From Bacillus infantis NRRL B-14911 (GTDB lineage: Bacteria > Bacillota > Bacilli > Bacillales > Cytobacillaceae): 64,000 bases of DNA. A model generated the notes under the pieces. The model searched no databases, was not told where the DNA came from, and saw only the letters and a program-made list of their open reading frames with translations. Of this stretch, positions 41,946-50,724 are shown in pieces. Every line of letters starts with the position of its first letter. Position 1 is the first letter of the stretch. The stretch is from contig NC_022524.1 in the NCBI RefSeq assembly GCF_000473245.1, positions 582,501 to 646,500 of the forward strand. The letters run 5' to 3'. Both the position numbers and the translations under genes were made by a program.

Positions 41946-42557
41946 ATGCGGGAAGCGTTCCAGGCGGAGGATCTGGCCAAACAGCCCATGCCTTTTACAG
42001 CTTCAAAAGGGGATCCAGCCCCGCTGTTTACAGCGGATGCTGTGATTGACCAGGGAATCCAGAAGGTCAGCCTGCAGGATTTCCAGGGCCAGTGGGTGCT
42101 GCTGTTTTTTTACCCCAGTGATTTCACCTTTGTCTGACCGACAGAATTGGCGGCGGTCGCCGCTATTTATCCTTATGTAAAGAACATGAATGTGGAAGTC
42201 CTTGCCATCAGCACGGACAGCGTCTATTCCCACAAAGTGTTCAAAGAAACATCGCCTTCCCTGAAGCATGTGACCTTCCCGCTCCTGAGCGACCGGACCC
42301 ACAGCATCAGCAAGGCATACCGCGTGCTTGATGAAAATTCAGGTGCGTCCTTCCGGGCATCTGTGTTCTTGAACCCGGAGCAGATCATCCAGGCAAAACT
42401 GATTTATCCCGGCAATATCGGCCGCAATCTCCATGAGCATGTCCGCATCCTTCAGGCCCTCCAATATGCAAAACAGACTGGCAAAGGCACACCTGCCAAC
42501 TGGATGCCGGGCCAGCAGGGGATGATGAGCGACCCGAATATGATTGGGAAAATATAA
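41946..42557 (+). CDS. AhpC-type peroxiredoxin, probable selenoprotein (U64)
   Basis: 203 residues when the in-frame TGA at 42135-42137 is read as selenocysteine. Flanks: LLFFYPSDFTFV before and PTELAAVAAIYPYVKN after, so U64 stands exactly for the peroxidatic cysteine of the FTFVCPTE motif. The frame then continues without lesion through ISTDSVYSHKVFKE and the C-terminal GTPANWMPGQ. The rest of the protein has no cysteine at all; the resolving Cys of AhpC (VCPANW) is Thr. So without Sec it would have no redox residue. Start ATG at 41946 has AAAGGAG 8 bases upstream. Reduces peroxides using an external thiol. A SECIS-like hairpin follows the TGA. Confidence 0.85.
42148..42165 (+). promoter_or_regulatory. 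SECIS-like hairpin of the peroxiredoxin gene
   Basis: TGGCGGC pairs with GCCGCTA (7 bp, one G-U) around the loop GGTC. The first loop G is 18 nt after the UGA, within the bacterial SECIS window. Confidence 0.72.
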
Positions 42558-42610
42558 ATTGGAGCTGCTGGTATAGGAATGCAGCAGGGAACAGTGGTAT
42601 CCAAAAAAAG

Positions 42611-42638
42611 AAGACCCGCCTTCCTTAAAGCGGGTCTT
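42611..42638. terminator. Terminator between convergent peroxiredoxin and symporter genes
   Basis: AAGACCCGC pairs with GCGGGTCTT; A and T runs flank it. Confidence 0.8.
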
Positions 42639-42673
42639 TCAGCTTGATATATGAACTGCGGAACGCAGGCTGC

Positions 42674-44506
42674 CTAGTCTTTAACCGTACTCTGCTTGGC
42701 ATTCACAATCAGCGGGTTCAAGCCTGAACCTGTTCTTTTGACCTGTGTGGCGCCTTCTGTGTTCTGGCCTTCCAGATAGGAAGCATATTTTCTGTTCCAG
42801 TATTTCATGGACAGATAGATGAAGATGCCGGCAATGATCAAGATGGCAACTGTTGCTGGCCAGAAGGCTGGGGAAACGACAGCAGCTTCATAAGCAAGGC
42901 CGATTTTTGAAAAGACGATATACGTAAAAGCGACGAGCGAGAGAAGAATGATGGAAACCGGAATGACGCCCTTCCAGGGAACCATATTCACCTGGGCATC
43001 TGCACGGAAATGATAGGCAGAGGCTCTCGGCTTTATTTTTCCGATAATGATCATCATCAGGATTTCGACAGCAAACAGGATGGCATAGATATGGATAAAG
43101 TGGATCGGCACCGTATAGCCAAACAGATGGTCAGTGCCCCATACGAGCATATAATAAGCTATCACATGGAAAATGATGACTACTTTCGGTGCCAGTGCCG
43201 GGATATATTTCGAGAAAATACCGACGAGTACGATGGCGATGATCGGTATGTTGAAAAATCCAGTGAATCTTCTGATCAGGTCCCAAAGGCCGTCAGATGC
43301 GTTCATCAGCATCGGAGAGATGAATAAAGAGACAATGGCGAGAATGGTTCCGAACCATTTGCTGATGCTGATCAGCTTTTCATCACTCACATTAGGATTG
43401 ATCCTTGGCTTGTAGATATCCAGTGCAAAAAGGGTGGCGGCGCTGTTCAGCAATGAATTGAAGGAGCTGAACACGGCTCCCAGCAGGACCGCAAGGAAAA
43501 ATCCGGACAGATAGCCGGGCATCACATCTGAAATCAGGGTTGGGTAGGCAAGGTCGACTGATTTCAGCGAATTGCCGTAAAGATGAAAGGCGATAACGCC
43601 GGGAATCATCATGAAAACAGGGACAAGCAGCTTATAGAAGCCTGAAATCATAACACCCTTTTGGCCTTCAGCCAGGTTTTTCGCGCCTAATGTACGCTGG
43701 ATGACATATTGATTAGAAGCCCAGTAGAAGAGATTGGCAAAAATCATCCCGGTAAAAATGGTGCCGAATGGAACAGAATCTTCCTTTGTCCCAATGCTGT
43801 TCAATTTTTCAGGATGCTCAGTGGCAATGGTTTTCAGGCCGCTGAAGAAATTGCCGTCACCAAGGGCGAAAAACCCAAGAACCGGGATCAGAATACCGAT
43901 GATTAGAAGGCCGATCCCGTTTAATGTATCAGAAACAGCAACAGCCTTCAGTCCGCCGAAGATGGCGTAAATGGCTCCGATGATGCCGATGATCCAGATG
44001 ACGAGCCAAACAGAAGATTGGTATGTAATGCCCAACAGGGACGGCACATCAAACAGCTGCAGCACAGCCAATGCCCCCGAATAAAGCATGGATGGAATAG
44101 TAACAAGGATATAGCCAAGCATGAACAGGATGACGGTGTAGCGCCTCACCCCTTCATCAAAGCGCTTGCTTAAAAATTCAGGCAGTGTCGTGAAGTTTCC
44201 GCCCAAATACTTTGGCAGCAGATAAACAGCCATGAAGATGATGGCAAAAGCAGCGGTAACTTCCCAGGCCATATTGCTCAAATTGGTCCGGTAGGCCTGT
44301 CCATTCAGGCCGATCAGCTGCTCGGCCGACAGGTTTGTCAGCAATAGCGATCCGGCGATGAAGCCCCCTGTCAGTCCCCTCCCTGCCAGGAAATATCCTG
44401 TAGAATCGCTGACTGCCCCTTTCGTTTTCACATACGAAATCCAGGCAACGATCGCCATAAAAAAGGCGCAGGATATTAAAGTGAAAGCAATTCCCCCAGT
44501 AAACAT
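42674..44506 (-). CDS. Solute:sodium symporter (SSS family, YidK/SGLT-like)
   Basis: 610 residues, about 14 transmembrane helices. DSTGYFLAGRGLTGGFIAGSL and AIFGGLKAVAVSDTLNGIG are SSS motifs; length and the extra C-terminal helices fit the sugar-type (SGLT/YidK) branch. Cotransports a sugar, inositol or similar solute with sodium. ATG at 44506 follows AAAAGGAAGTG; the in-frame start at 44557 is too far upstream. No metabolic partner genes adjoin, so the substrate is open. Confidence 0.87.
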   Translation of the reverse strand: MFTGGIAFTLISCAFFMAIVAWISYVKTKGAVSDSTGYFLAGRGLTGGFIAGSLLLTNLSAEQLIGLNGQAYRTNLSNMAWEVTAAFAIIFMAVYLLPKYLGGNFTTLPEFLSKRFDEGVRRYTVILFMLGYILVTIPSMLYSGALAVLQLFDVPSLLGITYQSSVWLVIWIIGIIGAIYAIFGGLKAVAVSDTLNGIGLLIIGILIPVLGFFALGDGNFFSGLKTIATEHPEKLNSIGTKEDSVPFGTIFTGMIFANLFYWASNQYVIQRTLGAKNLAEGQKGVMISGFYKLLVPVFMMIPGVIAFHLYGNSLKSVDLAYPTLISDVMPGYLSGFFLAVLLGAVFSSFNSLLNSAATLFALDIYKPRINPNVSDEKLISISKWFGTILAIVSLFISPMLMNASDGLWDLIRRFTGFFNIPIIAIVLVGIFSKYIPALAPKVVIIFHVIAYYMLVWGTDHLFGYTVPIHFIHIYAILFAVEILMMIIIGKIKPRASAYHFRADAQVNMVPWKGVIPVSIILLSLVAFTYIVFSKIGLAYEAAVVSPAFWPATVAILIIAGIFIYLSMKYWNRKYASYLEGQNTEGATQVKRTGSGLNPLIVNAKQSTVKD

Positions 44507-44656
44507 AGGTGCACTTCCTTTTCTCTTTTTTGTTCGTTTAATAACCTGAAATGGCACATTTCAAACCTTTTGCTCTAGTGGGATATAATGCCATCAGCTT
44601 TCAAATAGAGAGAAAGGCATTTTATAATAAAGGAAAGGATTGAAAGGAGGCCGCAG

Positions 44657-45034
44657 ATGGACTTTTTTGGAATCATTTCAGAAGAACGGATCAAGAAAGG
44701 CTATAAAGAAGGCGAATTTGAAAACCTTCCCGGCTTTGGAAAACCGCTTCCGCATGATGAGCTCTCCCATGTTCCTGACGATTTGCGCATGGCTTACAGA
44801 ATGATGAAAAATGCAGGCTATACAGAAGAAGACAATGCTGTGAAGCAGGAAATGGCCACCATCGAGGATCTTATAAAAAAATGCGAAGACCCTGCAGAAA
44901 AGAAAGATCTTCAGAAGCAGCTGAACCAGAAGCTGCTGAAATTCAACAGCATGATGTCTAAAAGGCGGGCAAGCACAAACTCCTCGATATTTAAAAACTA
45001 TGAAGATAAAATTCATCATAAATTAGTTGATTGA
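44657..45034 (+). CDS. DUF1992 (DnaJ-C28-like) protein
   Basis: 125 residues. The N-terminus ISEERIKKGYKEGEFENLPGFGKPL is the DUF1992 signature, also found in the DNAJC28 conserved domain. Small, soluble, helical, without a J domain. Function in bacteria unknown. AAAGGAGG precedes the ATG. Terminator follows. Confidence 0.87.
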   Translation: MDFFGIISEERIKKGYKEGEFENLPGFGKPLPHDELSHVPDDLRMAYRMMKNAGYTEEDNAVKQEMATIEDLIKKCEDPAEKKDLQKQLNQKLLKFNSMMSKRRASTNSSIFKNYEDKIHHKLVD

Positions 45035-45059
45035 AAGCTCCTGTGTCAGGGGCTTTTTT
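45034..45059 (+). terminator. Terminator after DUF1992 gene
   Basis: AAAGCTCCTG and CAGGGGCTTT pair around TGT; T run follows. Confidence 0.8.
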
Positions 45060-45180
45060 TCTTTTAAAATCACCCTGCACGAATAGCATGAGGAAATTCT
45101 CCCCTTTTTGGTTAGAATGTTTTGCCGAAATTCAGAGTTGGGAATTGACTGGAATAGAATAAAAATGGGAGGGTTGGTCC

Positions 45181-45876
45181 GTGTATTTATCGATTGCAAT
45201 CAAGCTCCTGCTGGGACTGATATCCCTGCTGGTTATCATGCGGGTGCTGGGAAAAAAGGAGATGGCACAGGCAACTCCATTCGATTTTATTTATGCATTG
45301 GTCCTTGGAGGGATTCTTGAGGAAGGTTTGTACGACAGCAAAGTCTCTATTTTACATATTCTGTTCACCTTCGCCGTCTGGGCTGTCCTCATCTATGCGA
45401 TTGAAATTCTCGTCCAGCGGAAGGATAATCTTCGGGCACCCATTAAAGGGCAGCCTGCCCTCCTTATTGAGAACGGCAATATTAATATTAAAGCGATGGA
45501 TAAAAACCATATGGAACTGGAGCAGCTGCTCTCGATGCTCAGGGGCAAGGGGGTGTTTTCACTTCGTGATGTGAAGTATGCCATCCTGGAAACAGGAGGA
45601 ACGCTCAGCGTCATGAAGAACGCTGATGCAGAGCCGCCGACAGCTAAAATGATGGATATAAAGCCGCCTTCCAAGGAAATTAGCATTCTGCTGATCGATG
45701 AAGGAGCCATAGAAAAGGAAAATCTTAATTTTGCAGGAAAAACCACTGATTGGCTTCTCTCGGAAATTGAAAAGCTGGGGTACGAAAGAGCAGAAGATAT
45801 TTATTATGCAGAATGGAATAAAGAGGACGGTTTTTATATCAAAGGCTATGATGAAGAAAGAGAAACAGCCAAATAG
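45181..45876 (+). CDS. DUF421 membrane protein (YetF/YrbG family)
   Basis: 231 residues starting at GTG (GGGAGGG upstream). Three N-terminal transmembrane helices with the signature RVLGKKEMAQATPFDFIYALVLGGI, then the cytosolic DUF421/YetF domain (GQPALLIENG, LEQLLSMLRGKGVFSLRDVKYAILE). Several paralogues occur in every Bacillus, some tied to sporulation; the biochemical role is not known. Confidence 0.88.
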   Translation: MYLSIAIKLLLGLISLLVIMRVLGKKEMAQATPFDFIYALVLGGILEEGLYDSKVSILHILFTFAVWAVLIYAIEILVQRKDNLRAPIKGQPALLIENGNINIKAMDKNHMELEQLLSMLRGKGVFSLRDVKYAILETGGTLSVMKNADAEPPTAKMMDIKPPSKEISILLIDEGAIEKENLNFAGKTTDWLLSEIEKLGYERAEDIYYAEWNKEDGFYIKGYDEERETAK

Positions 45877-46017
45877 TAGGTATATGGACCTGGTTATTGT
45901 GGCGATTTTATTTTAAAAGTAAAAGAATTGCAGATTAATATTAGGAATGTCCTAAATAAATGAGGGTCCCTGTCGAAATAAATAGAAATAGACATTTTAT
46001 TAAGACAGGTGACGTAT

Positions 46018-46812
46018 ATGGATAAATCATCATTAATCGGGGTTATTCTGGCAATCATTGGCGTAGGGGTCGGTATGGTGCTGAAAGGGGTGCATCCTTC
46101 AGCATTGGTGAACCCGGCTGCCATCCTGATCATCATCGTTGGAACTATAGCTGCAGTTACCATCGCTTTTCCAATGAATGAGCTGAAAAAGGTGCCAAAG
46201 CTTTTCGGCATATTATTCAAAGAAAGAAAACAAATGGTGCCGGCAGAACTGATCAGAATGTTTTCAGAGTGGGCACAGCTGGCGAGGAAGGAAGGCCTTC
46301 TTGCACTGGAAGCCAAAACAAACGAGATTGAAGACCCTTTCCTGAAAAACGGCCTCTCGCTCGCAGTGGATGGTCAAAGTGCCGATTATATCAGGGATGT
46401 ACTCTCTGAAGAGATCGAGTCAATGGAAGAAAGGCATCTTTCAGGAGCAGCCATTTTCACACAGGCCGGTACATATGCACCGACACTTGGTGTGCTTGGT
46501 GCGGTTGTCGGACTGATTGCCGCCCTGGGGGATATGACGAACACCGACGCCCTCGGACATGCCATCAGTGCAGCCTTTGTGGCAACCCTGCTTGGGATTT
46601 TCACTGGATACGTGCTTTGGCATCCTTTTGCCAACAAACTGAAGCGCAAATCAAAGCAGGAGTCAAAGCTGAAATATATGATGATCGAGGGGGTCCTCTC
46701 CATCCTGGAAGGAGAAGCACCGCGCGTCATCGAGCAAAAGCTGGCATCTTATCTGCCTTCAGGGGAAAGGAAGCAATTCCTCGAGGAAAGCGAAGTGAAG
46801 GCAAATGAGTAA
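46018..46812 (+). CDS. motA: Flagellar motor stator protein MotA
   Basis: 264 residues, four transmembrane helices; IFTQAGTYAPTLGVLGAVVGLIAAL contains the conserved proline/glycine region near the ion path and the cytosolic loop has the charged residues that contact FliG. Very close to B. subtilis MotA. The ATG at 46018 follows ACAGGTG. Overlaps motB by 8 bases; MotA4-5MotB2 forms the proton-driven stator. Confidence 0.96.
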   Translation: MDKSSLIGVILAIIGVGVGMVLKGVHPSALVNPAAILIIIVGTIAAVTIAFPMNELKKVPKLFGILFKERKQMVPAELIRMFSEWAQLARKEGLLALEAKTNEIEDPFLKNGLSLAVDGQSADYIRDVLSEEIESMEERHLSGAAIFTQAGTYAPTLGVLGAVVGLIAALGDMTNTDALGHAISAAFVATLLGIFTGYVLWHPFANKLKRKSKQESKLKYMMIEGVLSILEGEAPRVIEQKLASYLPSGERKQFLEESEVKANE

Positions 46813-47614
46813 GAGGAAGAAAAAGGAGCATCATGAGGAGCATGTTGACGAGTCCTGGCTGATTCCCTATGCTGACATCCTGACGCTCCTGCTTGCCCTT
46901 TTCATCGTCCTGTTTGCGATGAGCTCAGTGGATGCCCGGAAATTCGAGGCCCTGTCAAAGGCCTTCAATGATGCATTCAATGGCGGGACCGGCTTCTTCG
47001 ACTTCCCGAGCCCGATGCCGGATGGCGCCATGCAGTCAGCCGACAAGGCCGATACCGAAAACAAAGACGAAGTAGAAAAGGCCTCTGCTGCCGGCACTTT
47101 AGAAGAAGGCCAGAACGATATGGAAGCAGAAGGCAAAATCCAGAAACTCACAGATAAGCAGGAACTCAAGGAAGTCGAAGAAAAGGTGAAAACCTATATT
47201 CAAAACAATGGCCTCACAGACAAGCTTGAGACCTCGCTGACAGATGAAGGACTGCTTGTAACGATCCGGGACAACGTCTTTTTCGCTTCCGGAAGCGCTG
47301 AAGTGAGGTCAGGCGAATTGACGATCGCCGACGAAATCGGCGAATTGCTCGTCATGGACCCGCCGCGCAATATCATCATCAGCGGCCATACAGACAATAT
47401 GCCGATCAAAAACTCCGAGTTTGAATCCAACTGGGAATTAAGCGTCATGAGAGCCGTAAACTTCATGAAAATCCTGCTGCATAACAAAGACCTGGACGCC
47501 CGGGCCTTCAGTGCGAAAGGATTCGGCGAATTCCAGCCGGCCGCCTCCAATGACACAAAAGAAGGCCGTGACAAAAACAGGCGGGTTGAAATTTTAATAT
47601 TGCCGAGAACATAG
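46805..47614 (+). CDS. motB: Flagellar motor stator protein MotB
   Basis: 269 residues. The single transmembrane helix carries the proton-binding aspartate D24 in PYADILTLLLALFIVLFAMSS. After a flexible plug/linker comes the OmpA-like peptidoglycan-binding domain (ISGHTDNMPI, SAKGFGEFQPAASN, KNRRVEILI). Coupled with motA. The residue pattern (VLFA rather than a polar Na-type set) suggests the proton-type stator. Confidence 0.96.
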   Translation: MSKRKKKEHHEEHVDESWLIPYADILTLLLALFIVLFAMSSVDARKFEALSKAFNDAFNGGTGFFDFPSPMPDGAMQSADKADTENKDEVEKASAAGTLEEGQNDMEAEGKIQKLTDKQELKEVEEKVKTYIQNNGLTDKLETSLTDEGLLVTIRDNVFFASGSAEVRSGELTIADEIGELLVMDPPRNIIISGHTDNMPIKNSEFESNWELSVMRAVNFMKILLHNKDLDARAFSAKGFGEFQPAASNDTKEGRDKNRRVEILILPRT

Positions 47615-47629
47615 ACCGGACCGGATGGG

Positions 47630-47651
47630 TTCGGTTTTTTTATATAAATTT
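47630..47651 (+). terminator. Terminator after motAB
   Basis: ACCGGA pairs with TTCGGT around TGGG, followed by seven T residues. Confidence 0.65.
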
Positions 47652-47721
47652 ATATAGTGTATCTGCTTTTGCTTTGATAAAATTTAGAAATCACAAAATT
47701 TACTAAAAGAAGGCTATGAAA

Positions 47722-48939
47722 ATGAACAGACTGAAGTTATATGCTAAGCAGTTCCATCCAGTGGTATGGGTCCTTCTGGGAGGGACGGTACTGGCAAGAG
47801 GCGCTTCCTTTATGACGCTGCCCTTTCTCGCCATTTACCTTTCCAGTACAATGGACCTCCACCCGCTTTTGATCGGCCTGACCATTGGGATCAGTCCGCT
47901 GACCGGGACCATTGGCGGCTTTGTAGGCGGCTATCTTTCGGACAGATTTGGCCGAAAGCCCGTCATGCTGAGTGCCCTGATGATGTGGTGCCTCGTTTTT
48001 TACGGGTTTGCCCTGGCTGATTCACCGGCCTTATTTGTCATATTGAATGCTTTAAACGGCTTGTGCAGCTCCTTTTTTGAGCCGACCTCTCAGGCGCTTA
48101 TAGCGGACCTGACAGACAAGAAATACCGGATGAAGGCCTTTTCGCTCCGCTATACCGCCATCAATGTCGGTGCATCTGCCGGCCCGCTGCTTGGCGCCTA
48201 TCTGGCTGCTGTTTCCGCAGACAGCACATTTGTGATAACCGGGACGATCTATCTGCTGTATGGAATATTTCTGGCAGTATTTTTGGCCAGATATAAGATT
48301 AAAAAAACAGCAGATCCTGCCAAGAAGGGGGCGACCTTCAAGGAGTCGATCCGTGTGGTCAGACGGGACAAAGCACTGCTCTTCCTGATACTGGGAAGCA
48401 TTCTGATCAATTTCGGCTATGCCCAGATTGACTCAACCCTCCCGCAATTTCTGGAAAACGAACTGGCCAATGGCATAGTTGTATACTCAAGCCTGCTTTC
48501 CATCAATGCTGTGATGGTGGTGATCCTGCAGCTGCCGATCAGCTCTTTTGCTGAAAAATCCCAGCCGCTGCAGGTGATGATGTGCGGCTCTGTCCTTCTA
48601 TCGCTTGGACTGGTATGCTTCAGCTTTACAAACGGCTGGATCATTGGCATCCTGGCCATGCTCATCGTTACAATCGGGGAAATCCTGATCTTCCCTTCCA
48701 GCAGCATCATGATTGACCAGCTGGCAGACGATACGAACAGAGGAACCTACTTTGGGGCCAGCCAATTCCGGAAAATCGGCCATTTCGCAGGCCCGATCCT
48801 CGGCGGCTTCCTGCTCGGCCAGACCGGAGGGCAGATTGCCTTCTGGATGATCGCGGGGCTGTCATTGGGCAGTATCGTCTTTTACAGGATGGGGAATCTG
48901 GTGACAGTGAAGGCGGGAGTGCGGAGTGTGGAAGGGTAG
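47722..48939 (+). CDS. Major facilitator superfamily transporter (MDR-like)
   Basis: 405 residues, 12 transmembrane helices. The MFS loop motif reads GGYLSDRFGRKPVML; PTSQALIADLTDKKYRMKAFSLRY is the MdtH/YttB-type motif. The ATG at 47722 is 8 bases after AAGAAGG; an ATG two codons earlier is too close. Substrate unknown; likely export of drugs or metabolites. The downstream gap holds tandem repeats. Confidence 0.85.
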   Translation: MNRLKLYAKQFHPVVWVLLGGTVLARGASFMTLPFLAIYLSSTMDLHPLLIGLTIGISPLTGTIGGFVGGYLSDRFGRKPVMLSALMMWCLVFYGFALADSPALFVILNALNGLCSSFFEPTSQALIADLTDKKYRMKAFSLRYTAINVGASAGPLLGAYLAAVSADSTFVITGTIYLLYGIFLAVFLARYKIKKTADPAKKGATFKESIRVVRRDKALLFLILGSILINFGYAQIDSTLPQFLENELANGIVVYSSLLSINAVMVVILQLPISSFAEKSQPLQVMMCGSVLLSLGLVCFSFTNGWIIGILAMLIVTIGEILIFPSSSIMIDQLADDTNRGTYFGASQFRKIGHFAGPILGGFLLGQTGGQIAFWMIAGLSLGSIVFYRMGNLVTVKAGVRSVEG

Positions 48940-49039
48940 GGTGTTTTGTAATGGGTGAGGTGCTGGGGGAGGAGCAGCTGGCAAAGCACGGAGTCGCAAA
49001 TATATAGGGGAAACTCGCAAATAAAGTCGGAGAGTCGCA

Positions 49040-49047
49040 AATATAAT
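49040..49047. repeat. IS target-site duplication, left copy
   Basis: AATATAAT, repeated at 50441-50448. Confidence 0.8.
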
Positions 49048-50440
49048 GGTTCCGTCAAGAATTATGTGTAAGCATATGCACTTCATGAGTTATCGTTATA
49101 TTTAGTTTAGGGGGGGAGTCAGGCAGCCGAGGCTGCCTGACTCCCTGACTATGCGTTTTATGACTTTGGATATCGCTCATCAAACATGTTCAATATTGTT
49201 TCATAGGCCAAGCCGAATCCACCGAGTTTCCTTCTTGCCCATCGATCATTATAATCGATAGAAGTAAGGTATATAATCTTCTCGGCTGCTTCAATATTAG
49301 GTAAGCTGTTCATTGCCTTTAACCTTTTACGCACTTCCTTGTTGGTACGCTCAATTAGGTTTGTTGTGTATATATACTTTTGGATTTCCTCAGGGTAGTG
49401 TAAAAAAGTTAGGAGGACTGGGAGGTCCTCTTCCCATGAGGCCAGTTCCCTGCTATAAGTCTTTTTCCATTTCTCCTTAATCTCTTTCAACACTTTTTCT
49501 GCTTCTTCGAATGTGCTTGAAGTGTATACTCTTTTTAAATCCAAGCTTAGCTCTGCCTGATCCTTTTTTCGTGCTTTATTCATAGTGGAACGTACCTTAT
49601 GAACAACGCAGCGTTGAACATCAGCTTTTGGAAAAATGGATTTAAAGGCCTCTTCGAGACCTGGAAGTCCATCAAATACGCCAACTAAAACTTCCTGGAC
49701 GCCTCTTTTACGTAAGTCCAGAAGGATCTCCTGCCAGCCGTTTGATGATTCCACTCCGCCTACATAAAATCCAAGGATTTCCCGATGGCCTTCTGGAGTG
49801 ATACCTAAAACAATATAAACAGCCTCTTTGCCTACAGTATCTCTGCGGACTTTTACGAATAGCGCATCAAGGAATAAAGCACAGTAACGTTCCTTCAGAG
49901 GCCGATTCTGCCATTCAATAACGTCCTCCATAACAGCCGAAGTGATATTGGAGATTGTCCCTGGGGAATATTGTTCACCAAGCAAACTTTTCATGATCAG
50001 CCCAACCTGCCGAACACCAACTCCATGTTGATAGAGCTGGACAACGAGTTCATCTACGGCCACCATACGTCTTTTATAGGGTTCGAACATTTGGGTAGTA
50101 AAATCGCCCTTACGATCACGGGGAACTGCCAGATCCTCAATCCGGCCATAAATGGTGTCAAGAGTCCGTGAATAATACCCATTACGTGAGTTTTCTTCGC
50201 CGACAGGCTCATTTTCTAGGACATTCTTTATCTCTTCACGCAAGATATTTTCTGCTTTCTCTTTAAGGAGGTCCTGCATAGAAAGTTTAAGGATATTGGC
50301 AAAATCAAGGTCGTCTATGTTAAAATGGGGCATGGATAAAGTGCTCCTCTCCTAAGGTTATTGTGGTGATAACTCAGAGGGTACTTTGTCCTTTTTTATT
50401 TGTCTAGAAAAAGGTCTTACACATACTTTTATACACCATC
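49048..50440 (-). mobile_element. Intact IS256-family insertion sequence
   Basis: 1393 bp between 8-bp direct repeats AATATAAT. Imperfect terminal inverted repeats: GGTTCCGTCAAGAATTATGT on the left and, read inwards from the right, GATGGTGTATAAAAGTATGT, both continuing GTAAG. One full-length transposase gene. Inserted in the short tandem repeats, disrupting no gene. Confidence 0.9.
49158..50333 (-). CDS. IS256-family transposase
   Basis: 391 residues, mutator-type DDE transposase. Catalytic acids: D in LFLDALFVKVR, D in GVFDGLPGLEEA, E in TTNLIERTNKEVRKRLK, in the usual spacing with a helical insertion. The C/H residues around QRCVVHKVRS match the family. GGAGAGGAG precedes the ATG. Full length with no frameshift, so probably active. 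Confidence 0.95.
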   Translation of the reverse strand: MPHFNIDDLDFANILKLSMQDLLKEKAENILREEIKNVLENEPVGEENSRNGYYSRTLDTIYGRIEDLAVPRDRKGDFTTQMFEPYKRRMVAVDELVVQLYQHGVGVRQVGLIMKSLLGEQYSPGTISNITSAVMEDVIEWQNRPLKERYCALFLDALFVKVRRDTVGKEAVYIVLGITPEGHREILGFYVGGVESSNGWQEILLDLRKRGVQEVLVGVFDGLPGLEEAFKSIFPKADVQRCVVHKVRSTMNKARKKDQAELSLDLKRVYTSSTFEEAEKVLKEIKEKWKKTYSRELASWEEDLPVLLTFLHYPEEIQKYIYTTNLIERTNKEVRKRLKAMNSLPNIEAAEKIIYLTSIDYNDRWARRKLGGFGLAYETILNMFDERYPKS

Positions 50441-50448
50441 AATATAAT
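50441..50448. repeat. IS target-site duplication, right copy
   Basis: AATATAAT, identical to 49040-49047. Confidence 0.8.
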
Positions 50449-50724
50449 GGAAAACTCGCAAATAAGAGCCAGGGGCCGGTTTTTGCAGAGTTGCTAATAA
50501 AAGCCAGAAGTAGCTAATATACTGGAAAAGTTGCTAATAAAATGAAAAAGTTGCTAATAAAAGTGGAAACTTGCTAATAAAACGAAAAACTTGCTAATAA
50601 CCGCAAAATGAGCTGCCCAATGAACGTTTAAAGCTGACCATTAGCCCAAAAACCGCAACTAAACGCCCAAATTCCATCCCCAAACACAAAAACAGGACCC
50701 TCCAGCCAAGGGTCCTGTTCAATA

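Larger units (their letters stand above)
48995..50600. repeat. 20-21-bp tandem repeat array, split by the IS element
   Basis: CTCGCAAATA-type units at about 48995, 49016, 49036 and, beyond the IS, 50457; then TTGCTAATAAAA-type units at 50491, 50511, 50531, 50551, 50571 and 50591. Spacing is 20-21 bases throughout and stays in phase when the IS and one target copy are removed. The rest of the gap to 50725 holds no gene. Confidence 0.82.
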
